Below, piece by piece: positions 13,720 through 19,096 of a stretch of DNA of 19,096 nucleotides (position 1 is its first letter; every line of letters starts with the position of its first letter). This DNA is from Thermoplasmata archaeon. GTDB taxonomy: Archaea > Thermoplasmatota > Thermoplasmata > Thermoplasmatales > Thermoplasmataceae. The notes under the pieces are model-generated. The model saw only the letters and a program-made list of their open reading frames with translations. It was not told the DNA's origin and made no database searches. Made by a program: the position numbers and the translations under genes. The stretch is taken from positions 1 to 19,096 of the forward strand of contig JAJYVJ010000019.1 in NCBI GenBank assembly GCA_021792045.1. Direction: 5' to 3'.

Positions 13720-15081
13720 ATGGTCTACGATGCAATAATAATAGGAGCCGGGCCTGGCGGATATGCTACGGCCCTTAGATTAGGTCAAAAGGGCAGAAAG
13801 GTCATGCTTATTGAGAAGGACAAGATCGGCGGAGAATGCCTCAACTATGGATGCATACCCTCTAAGGCACTTATTGAACTGTCGCATTCTATTTCCTACC
13901 TTCATTCTATGCCTGGGGTTGATGCCAAAATAAACATAGATATGCCTGAATGGCAGAAGTGGAAATGGTCAATGATCAACAAACTCACCGGAGGTGTTGA
14001 AATTCTTTGCAGATCCTACGGGGTCGAGATTGTCAGAGGAAACGCGACAATAAAGGATAAGAAAACAGTATCCGTTGGCGACAAAGACTTTGAATGCGAA
14101 AATCTTGTTATAGCAACTGGTTCAAGGCAGAGCGTTTTTGATAATATGAAGGGAGCACTGGGAAACAGAGATATTCTTGATTTGAACGAAATACCGAAGA
14201 ACCTTGTAATAATTGGTGCAGGATACATAGGAATTGAGCTTGGCACAGCATTCGCGAAGCTAGGGTCCTCTGTTACGATAGTAGAAATAATGGACACTAT
14301 ACTTCCGGGAGTAAACCATGATCTTGCAGTTCCGGTTGAGAGAAAGTTGAAAGAGCTTGGTGTCAAAGTAATGGTATCTACAAAGGTGATGTCCGTTAGG
14401 AAGAATGAGGAGTATGAGGCACCCCAGGAGGGGCCGGCCGCCAAGAGACAGATCTTCGAGGTTTCACTTGAGAGTGGGGAGAATCTTCAGGCGGACTATG
14501 TGCTTCTCAGTGTTGGCAGAAAACCAAATACAGAAGGTTTTGGCCTTGAGAACCTGGGGCTGGAGCTCGACCACGGATTCATAAAAACGGATAACAGAAA
14601 GATGACTAGCGTCAACGGTGTTTATGCTGTAGGTGATGTCTCCGGAGGACCTATGCTCGCGCATAAAGCGTACTATGATGCTGATGTTGCTGCGGACAAT
14701 ATATGTGGCATAGATACGATCGTTGACTACAGGGCAATGCCATTTGTAATTTATTCGGACCCGGAGATATCATATACTGGGAATCTAGAAGGTGACTTTA
14801 GCTACTTCCCTGTCGCAGCTAATGGCAGGGCCCTGGGAATGAACAGTTCATTAGGCTTTTACAGGATTTACCACGATGAAAAAGGCAATGTGTCTGGTGC
14901 AGCAGTTGTAGCACCGCATTCCTCTGAACTAATGGGTGAATTATCCCTTGCCGTTGAATCGGGTCTGAACGCAATGGATATTGGACTTACCATTCATCCG
15001 CACCCAACGATATCCGAGGGCGTAAAGGAATCCGCAGAGGGAGTTTATGGAAAGCCCCTACACTTCAAACCTCGCAGTTGA
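13720..15081 (+). CDS. lpdA: Dihydrolipoamide dehydrogenase E3 component
   Basis: E3 reoxidises the dihydrolipoyl group using FAD and NAD+. From the ATG at 13720 (GGAGTGAT about five bases upstream) the protein has 453 residues. The FAD-binding G-A-G-P-G-G is at 9-14. The redox disulfide is C40 and C45 in C-L-N-Y-G-C-I-P-S-K. A second Rossmann motif, G-A-G-Y-I-G, binds NAD. The C-terminal H428 and E433 in H-P-H-P-T-I-S-E form the catalytic base across the dimer. A longer reading from 13684 would start inside E2 and lacks support. The gene ends inside lipB (35-base overlap). Confidence 0.96.
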   Translation: MVYDAIIIGAGPGGYATALRLGQKGRKVMLIEKDKIGGECLNYGCIPSKALIELSHSISYLHSMPGVDAKINIDMPEWQKWKWSMINKLTGGVEILCRSYGVEIVRGNATIKDKKTVSVGDKDFECENLVIATGSRQSVFDNMKGALGNRDILDLNEIPKNLVIIGAGYIGIELGTAFAKLGSSVTIVEIMDTILPGVNHDLAVPVERKLKELGVKVMVSTKVMSVRKNEEYEAPQEGPAAKRQIFEVSLESGENLQADYVLLSVGRKPNTEGFGLENLGLELDHGFIKTDNRKMTSVNGVYAVGDVSGGPMLAHKAYYDADVAADNICGIDTIVDYRAMPFVIYSDPEISYTGNLEGDFSYFPVAANGRALGMNSSLGFYRIYHDEKGNVSGAAVVAPHSSELMGELSLAVESGLNAMDIGLTIHPHPTISEGVKESAEGVYGKPLHFKPRS

Positions 15082-15724
15082 TCTTAATAGGATCAGTTAC
15101 GAGGACGCATTAACTCTGCAGAAGGAGTGCGTTGCAAAGATACGAAGCAACGGCTATAGCAGAATACTGCTTTTTCTGACGCATGATCCTGTTTATACTG
15201 TTGGAAGAAAATTTGACGTGGATAATTTTGAAGGGATCGAAGTTGTCAAGACTGATCGAGGAGGGGACGTAACGTACCATGGGCCAGGACAACTTGTTAT
15301 ATACCCGATCTTTCGCATAGGTGATCCTACCAGGGTTGACGTGCGCAAATTTGTGAATTCAATCGAACATACCGTTATGAACGCATTATCTTATATTGGT
15401 GTGAATTCATTTGTGGGTGATGAACCTGGGATATGGATCGATGCTGGTGGTAGCAAAAGGAAGGTGGCTTCAATCGGGATGGCAATAGACAAGGGCATAT
15501 CTTACCACGGCATATCGATAAATATCTCCCAAGAGGTTCTTGAAGGGTTTAACAGGATAAGGCCATGTGGTCTGAGTCCAGGAGTCATGGGCTATATTGA
15601 TGTTAGTAGAGAAGAGATGATCTCGGCTCTCTTAAGAAGTTTCAATGAAACGTTTGGAGAATTCCAGTTTATGGAAGTTGAGAAGTTTAAAGCCATGATC
15701 CAGCAGAATATAGCACCGAAATAA
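15047..15724 (+). CDS. lipB: Octanoyltransferase LipB
   Basis: LipB transfers octanoyl from acyl carrier protein to the lipoyl-domain lysine, which LipA then converts to lipoyl. The 225-residue protein has the signature R-G-G-D-V-T-Y-H-G-P-G-Q (71-82) and the catalytic pair K139 (in K-V-A-S-I-G) and C174 (in R-P-C-G-L). The loop H-G-I-S-I-N-I matches the acyl-binding H-G-x-A-x-N-x region. It overlaps the lpdA end by 35 bases. AGAGGGAG precedes the ATG by about five bases, and no other start lies before the conserved helix. It closes the lipA-to-lipB block. Archaea usually lack the bacterial type II fatty acid system, so the octanoyl donor is an open question. A related lipoate-ligase fold is a less likely alternative, because the LipB signature is intact. 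Confidence 0.93.
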   Translation: MESPYTSNLAVDLNRISYEDALTLQKECVAKIRSNGYSRILLFLTHDPVYTVGRKFDVDNFEGIEVVKTDRGGDVTYHGPGQLVIYPIFRIGDPTRVDVRKFVNSIEHTVMNALSYIGVNSFVGDEPGIWIDAGGSKRKVASIGMAIDKGISYHGISINISQEVLEGFNRIRPCGLSPGVMGYIDVSREEMISALLRSFNETFGEFQFMEVEKFKAMIQQNIAPK

Positions 15725-15762
15725 TTTGTTTCCAGAGAACTCCAAAAAATTCAACTATTTGG

Positions 15763-16296
15763 CTAGATCGTCCGTCTTATGTCCCAGATCTCTTCACTTA
15801 TTCCGAGGCGCTTGTTCGATACTATAGCAATCTGGAAAAGAAGTGATGAAATTCGATTTAGATAAGAGAGAATGACCTTATCCACATCTATGTCGGATGA
15901 AGCTTCTACCACTGCTCTTTCAAGGCGCCTCGCAACGGTTCTTGCCATATGGGCACTTGTAGACTCTTTTGATCCTCCAGGGATAACGAAAAGACGAAGC
16001 GGCCCTATTTCCCTCTTGTACACCATCGTTCGCTCCTCGAGCCAAGTAACGCGATCCTCCGTTATTGTTCTTCTCTGAGCGTGGGCTGTAAGATGCTCAC
16101 CAAGCAGGAAGAGGTCACGTTGGCAAGCTTCAAGATCATTTCTTATGTCATCCCACTGAGTGTTAGATTTAGCGAAACCTATGAATGAATTGAGTTCATC
16201 AATAGTACCTTCAACGCCTATAAGGGGGGAGGACTTACTAACGCGTTCTCTCAAACCGGTATCTGTCGCTCCGAGATCGCCTTTTCTGGTAAACAT
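15763..16296 (-). CDS. Cob(I)alamin adenosyltransferase, PduO type
   Basis: The enzyme transfers the adenosyl group of ATP to cob(I)alamin and makes coenzyme B12. The 177-residue protein has the N-terminal T-R-K-G-D ATP-binding motif (3-7), the T-I-D-E-L-N-S-F-I-G helix (31-40) and the conserved R-x-x-E-R motif (A-R-R-L-E-R-A, 122-128). It ends with the N-K-R-L-G-I and W-D-I-R family ending. From memory, it closely resembles T. acidophilum Ta1434, also 177 residues. A longer start at 16311 adds five residues. ATG 16296 is preferred because a TATA element centred near 16325 would set the transcript start between the two ATGs. It converges with lipB and diverges from a DtxR-type regulator. Confidence 0.94.
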   Translation of the reverse strand: MFTRKGDLGATDTGLRERVSKSSPLIGVEGTIDELNSFIGFAKSNTQWDDIRNDLEACQRDLFLLGEHLTAHAQRRTITEDRVTWLEERTMVYKREIGPLRLFVIPGGSKESTSAHMARTVARRLERAVVEASSDIDVDKVILSYLNRISSLLFQIAIVSNKRLGISEEIWDIRRTI

Positions 16297-16317
16297 AAAT
16301 TCAATACACATTCTAAG

Positions 16318-16330
16318 GATATATTTCTTT
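16318..16330 (-). promoter_or_regulatory. TATA box of the cobalamin adenosyltransferase gene
   Basis: The minus strand reads AAATATATCC centred near 16325, about 28 bases before the chosen ATG at 16296, giving a leaderless start. It was used to reject the upstream ATG at 16311. Confidence 0.5.
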
Positions 16331-16359
16331 TGCTATCTTTTCCTACCATCGGAAAAAAT

Positions 16360-16400
16360 GTCGCCCAATTTAAAGTATCCATGAATTGATCCTGGGCGGC
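16360..16400. repeat. Interrupted inverted repeat between divergent genes
   Basis: GTCGCCCA (16360-16367) and TGGGCGGC (16393-16400) are reverse complements at seven of eight positions, 25 bases apart. The right arm touches the upstream edge of the regulator's TATA region. It could be an operator for the DtxR-type protein, but arms this short could occur by chance. Confidence 0.3.
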
Positions 16401-16402
16401 AA

Positions 16403-16414
16403 TGTTTATTAACA
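16403..16414 (+). promoter_or_regulatory. TATA box of the DtxR-type regulator gene
   Basis: TGTTTATTAACA lies about 26 bases before the ATG at 16434. There is no ribosome binding site in the A-rich stretch between, so the transcript is probably leaderless. Confidence 0.5.
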
Positions 16415-16433
16415 AAGAGAAAATTGTAAATTA

Positions 16434-17051
16434 ATGCTTAATCGCGAAGACTATATGCTGGTCATATGGGAGTATCTTGAAGCCTTTGATAAGGTCCAGG
16501 AGAAAGATATCTCGAATAGACTTCATATCAGCCCTCCCACTGTTTACGAATATCTCCTAAAATTGCAAGAGGAGGGAATAATAAGCAGAAACGGAAGGAA
16601 TATAGAATTCACCCCAAGTGGAAAAAATTTTGCATTAAAGTTGATCCGAATGCATCGAATCTCTGAGGTATTTGCCTACAAATTTCTTGAAATCCCATGG
16701 GAAGACGTACATGTCTCAGTAATGGAACTTGAACATCTGTTTTCCGGTAGCAAGGGGGAAGCACTGTACAAAAATCTTGGAAGACCGGAAACTTGCCCGC
16801 ATGGAAACCCTATAAATCCAGAATACAGGATTAAAGAGATACCGCTTCCTTTTGCAGACGATGGACGTTACCATGTGAGAAGAGTCTCATTTGAAGAAAT
16901 AGGCCTTTTGAAAAAACTGGCCTCTATAGGCGCGATTCCTGATCAGGAGGTCTACGTTATAAAAGACGCTGACGATATTGAACTAACTGGCCCAAACGGT
17001 ACGATGAAGATCGAGTTTCCAGTTGCCATGTCTCTTCGTCTTTACTTGTAG
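16434..17051 (+). CDS. DtxR/MntR-family metal-dependent transcriptional regulator
   Basis: This 205-residue cytoplasmic repressor is predicted to sense Fe(II) or Mn(II). It comprises a winged helix (about 1-62, recognition helix S-P-P-T-V-Y-E-Y), a metal-binding dimerisation domain (63-135, including C-P-H-G-N-P) and an SH3-like FeoA domain (about 145-205). Against DtxR, the ancillary site H79, E83, H98 maps to H75, E79, H93. The primary site M10, C102, E105, H106 maps to M8, M97, E100, H101, so the Cys is replaced by Met. An alignment is needed to confirm M97. It is divergent from the cobalamin adenosyltransferase gene, with an imperfect inverted repeat between them. The stop is three bases from that of alaX. 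Its targets are unknown. Confidence 0.92.
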   Translation: MLNREDYMLVIWEYLEAFDKVQEKDISNRLHISPPTVYEYLLKLQEEGIISRNGRNIEFTPSGKNFALKLIRMHRISEVFAYKFLEIPWEDVHVSVMELEHLFSGSKGEALYKNLGRPETCPHGNPINPEYRIKEIPLPFADDGRYHVRRVSFEEIGLLKKLASIGAIPDQEVYVIKDADDIELTGPNGTMKIEFPVAMSLRLYL

Positions 17052-17054
17052 TTG

Positions 17055-17774
17055 TTATTGCAAATGGAAATTGATTCTCTTATTCCTTTTTCCCTTGTTC
17101 TCTATCTTGTCCACGACAATTTTCCCAATTTCCTTCGTATCCTTTACGTGAGTTCCGCCATCTGATTGTTCATCCAGGTCGTCTATCACTATTGTCCTTA
17201 CCACATCAAGTGAATTGATCAAATCGCGTCCGGGTTCAGTTCTTGCGAGTTCTGGAAGTTTGAGCGCTTCTTCCCTGCTGATCTCCCTCTGATATATCCT
17301 GTGCCCTTCAGAATTAAAACTATTGCATTCTTCTATTATTTGATCTATAAATTCTCTTGTAAAGTTGTCCATATTTATGTCCACCCTGGCTCTGTCTTCG
17401 TATATCTGGCTTCCCGTAAGCAGCCCAGAGTACCCATGCCTCACTGATACGATTCCATCTATAACGTGGATTGCTGAATGATATCTCATGTGGGCGTATC
17501 TTCTGGCCCAGTCAATGACACCGTGGACGTTTTCATCTTCGTTGAAAGGTATATTTTGTTCCGATATGTGAATCACGTCGTTTCCGTCTTTCTGCACATC
17601 TGTTATCTTTATAGAAATATCGCCAGATACTATCAGTCCAGTGTCGTTCGGCTGCCCACCTCCGGTAGGATAAAAGGCAGTCTTATCAAGAATGAGCTTA
17701 TTTTCATTAACCTTCAGAACTTTGGCATTGAACTCTTTAAGGTACATATCAGTCCAAAACAGTTTCTCTGTCAT
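17055..17774 (-). CDS. alaX: AlaX-type alanyl-tRNA editing protein
   Basis: AlaX hydrolyses mischarged Ser-tRNA(Ala) or Gly-tRNA(Ala) in trans. The 239-residue protein has an N-terminal AlaRS-like beta-barrel (D-K-T-A-F-Y-P-T-G-G-G-Q-P at 30-42) and the editing domain with H99-x-x-x-H103 in H-S-A-I-H. The second zinc motif, usually C-x-x-x-H in C-G-G-T-H, reads D205-G-G-T-H209, so the Cys ligand is replaced by Asp. I recall D-G-G-T-H variants in some AlaX proteins but cannot verify that here. The size fits the medium AlaX-M class. It converges on the DtxR-type gene, three bases apart. Confidence 0.93.
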   Translation of the reverse strand: MTEKLFWTDMYLKEFNAKVLKVNENKLILDKTAFYPTGGGQPNDTGLIVSGDISIKITDVQKDGNDVIHISEQNIPFNEDENVHGVIDWARRYAHMRYHSAIHVIDGIVSVRHGYSGLLTGSQIYEDRARVDINMDNFTREFIDQIIEECNSFNSEGHRIYQREISREEALKLPELARTEPGRDLINSLDVVRTIVIDDLDEQSDGGTHVKDTKEIGKIVVDKIENKGKRNKRINFHLQ

Positions 17775-17868
17775 AGATACTACATTTAACTAACGTTAAA
17801 AAAAGTTGCATCTTTAAGATCTCTTTTGACAGTGATTTCCTCTTGACAGTTTACAAGTCTTTTGGCAC

Positions 17869-18540
17869 CTAACAAATTTCAAACTCAGGTTCGAAATTTT
17901 TTTTGAAAGCCCAGCTTTCGCCAGCTATGCTGTCCAAAAGGTACATGTAAGGCTGGATAGAGTTTATCTGCACCCTCATGCTGTTAATTACTACGATGGC
18001 TTGGTCTGGATATTCCATAATCTTTTTTTCCGTTGCATTAAAATTAAAATCAGATAGCATCTTGGCCAGGTACGTTGCAGTCACGTTGATATGCTAAGTA
18101 TAGTTTCCAGTGATGTCAACGCCGGCCGAGATCATAGCATGCCTCACCCCAAAAGGAACTGGTATACACGTATTCGAATATTCTGTTGTGTTAAAAAGTA
18201 TGCCATCATAGTTTGTCATTCCTGAACGCTGCCCCATAACTATTGTACTGTAAAATTAAAACCACACATCAGAGACGTTAACTGGTTGGCCGTTGCTGAA
18301 TTCGAGATACGGCCTCAGGTAGAAGTGTAGTTCTGATCGTTCTTTTCGGTCCAATGAGATGCAAGCACTGGAACGATCTGTGTATAGTTCGTTCCATTAA
18401 AATCAACGAGCTCCTGGAATACAGATGTGAAAACCGGCTCATCCTGATCTTCAAATCCGATAGCAGGATCGAGCGCATCCGGCAACTGCAATCACAACGA
18501 CGACTATCACTACAGAAACGATCTTTTTAACTGAACCCAT
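17869..18540 (-). pseudogene. Decayed, truncated peptide-type ABC transporter substrate-binding protein
   Basis: No single frame spans this segment, but three consecutive minus-strand pieces join into one recognisable protein. The first (from ATG 18540) gives an M-G-S-V-K-K start and a hydrophobic V/I-rich signal ending A-G-C, a possible lipoprotein box. A shift near 18480 leads into L-D-P-A-I-G-F-E-D-Q-D-E-P-V-F, Q-E-L-V-D-F-N-G and V-P-V-L-A-S-H-W. A one-base loss near 18325 then leads into F-Y-L-R-P and F-S-N-G-Q-P-V-N-V-S-D-V-W-F. In-frame stops sit at 18256-18258 (TAA) and 18094-18096 (TAG). These motifs are those of family 5 (peptide/nickel-type) binding proteins, which run to 500-600 residues or more. 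The last piece ends after about 224 residues, so the C-terminal lobe is missing. No permease or ATPase gene is nearby. Confidence 0.75.
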
Positions 18541-18692
18541 CAACGAATAATCGGGGGGACTGTATAAATTAGTTTTGTAATCAAATGAAAGAATATTCCA
18601 CGAGTAATATTATCTGCGATTCAGTAATTTTTTTACTACTAGAAATTCTATTAGATCGAACCAATCGATGAGCTATTAACCCACCATGACCA
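18541..18692. other. AT-rich spacer without a recognisable gene
   Basis: There are 152 bases between the decayed binding-protein gene and the unknown gene. They contain several short T-runs and a GGGGGG run near 18553, but no open frame, tRNA or clear promoter that I can support. Confidence 0.5.
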
Positions 18693-19028
18693 TCATGATG
18701 TATAAACAAAACCTTTAGTGGCCAATTTTTTCCCAAGTGTTGTGATAATCTCTACATCCTGCCTTCCCTTGTCAATAGAATCATAAACCTCCGGGCTTAG
18801 ATACAGCGATACTGCACCATTCATCATGTGTATAAAGCTGGGATCTGTTTCTCCGTCTGCCTTATGGACTAAAAGCTTGGCAATTATCTGACAAGATACA
18901 TCAGTGCACGGACCCCGTTCTTTCTCAAGCTCAAGAATTAAACTGGAATTATTAGCTATGTTTGTTACAGAATTATCGACGTAAACATTACCTTTCCCGA
19001 CAGATATTTTAATTTTCTTTCCACACAT
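18693..19028 (-). CDS. Hypothetical protein, possibly HesB/IscA-like fold
   Basis: This 111-residue soluble protein has no signal or membrane helix. It contains three cysteines: C2, and C41 and C46 in G-P-C-T-D-V-S-C. The alternation of beta strands, and the late segment S-L-Y-L-S-P-E-V-Y-D-S-I followed by V-E-I-I-T-T-L-G-K-K-L-A-T-K-G, faintly recalls small HesB-like CC/Se-motif proteins. I could not find a diagnostic match and treat it as unrecognised. The ATG at 19028 has a TTAAATAAG element about 23 bases upstream, suggesting a leaderless transcript. Its only close neighbour is the decayed ABC gene. Confidence 0.55.
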   Translation of the reverse strand: MCGKKIKISVGKGNVYVDNSVTNIANNSSLILELEKERGPCTDVSCQIIAKLLVHKADGETDPSFIHMMNGAVSLYLSPEVYDSIDKGRQDVEIITTLGKKLATKGFVYTS

Positions 19029-19045
19029 ATACTGTCATTCCAGTT

Positions 19046-19057
19046 GCTTATTTAACA
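19046..19057 (-). promoter_or_regulatory. TATA box of the hypothetical gene at 18693-19028
   Basis: The minus strand reads GTTAAATAAGC centred near 19051, about 23 bases before the ATG at 19028. This is consistent with leaderless transcription. Confidence 0.4.
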
Positions 19058-19096
19058 ATCTCACTTCTTGACATAACATTACTCTAAGTGAAAATA

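Noticed and set aside
17869..18084. A 71-residue minus-strand frame as a stand-alone gene
   Set aside because: It continues in the same frame through a stop codon into the upstream binding-protein fragment, so it is the tail of the decayed gene.
1..19096. tRNA, rRNA, CRISPR arrays and insertion sequences
   Set aside because: I read the gaps between genes for tRNA arms, regular repeats and terminal inverted repeats and found none that I could support.

Overview
The window looks like chromosomal DNA of a thermoacidophilic euryarchaeon of the order Thermoplasmatales (a relative of Thermoplasma, Ferroplasma or Cuniculiplasma). The reasons are archaeal-only families (MptD, archaeal Trm1, AlaX, THEP1-type NTPase, UPF0147), archaeal TATA boxes placed about 25 bases before many start codons (leaderless transcripts), GGTGAT-type ribosome binding sites, and an oxoacid dehydrogenase operon lying beside a PduO-type cobalamin adenosyltransferase. 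From memory, Thermoplasma acidophilum has the same neighbourhood (Ta1434 to Ta1438). I do not claim a genus.

Layout. 1-1314: the end of a UPF0147 gene, a winged-helix regulator, and rpiA on the minus strand. 1411-3126 (minus): a DUF3311 small membrane protein followed without a gap by an SSS-family symporter. A divergent promoter region with a near-perfect 21-bp palindrome separates these from a hotdog acyl-CoA thioesterase (3302-3796). 3826-7268: four tightly packed genes that read as a minimal archaeal type IV secretion-like machine. They are a two-TM VirB2-like protein, a seven-TM VirB6/CedA-like channel protein, a PrgI/VirB3-type membrane domain fused to the start of a VirB4 N-domain, and a VirB4/HerA-type ATPase. 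A small convergent membrane protein (7265-7504) follows.

7662-15724: a long, closely spaced plus-strand run. It holds mptD (pterin pathway), a THEP1-like NTPase with a degenerate P-loop, trm1, lipA, the complete 2-oxoacid dehydrogenase complex (E1alpha, E1beta, E2, E3) and lipB. Bracketing the complex with lipA and lipB suggests that its lipoyl cofactor is made on site rather than salvaged.

15763-17774: a cobalamin adenosyltransferase (minus), a divergent DtxR/MntR-family metal regulator (plus) and an AlaX tRNA-editing protein (minus). 17869-18540: a decayed, truncated peptide-type ABC transporter substrate-binding protein gene (minus). 18693-19028: an unrecognised 111-residue protein (minus).

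Most of the window is ordinary metabolism. The part most worth following up is 3826-7268. It resembles the crenarchaeal Ced DNA-import system in composition, lies in a euryarchaeal-looking genome, and has no relaxase or VirD4 coupling protein in view. No tRNA, rRNA, CRISPR array or insertion sequence was seen.
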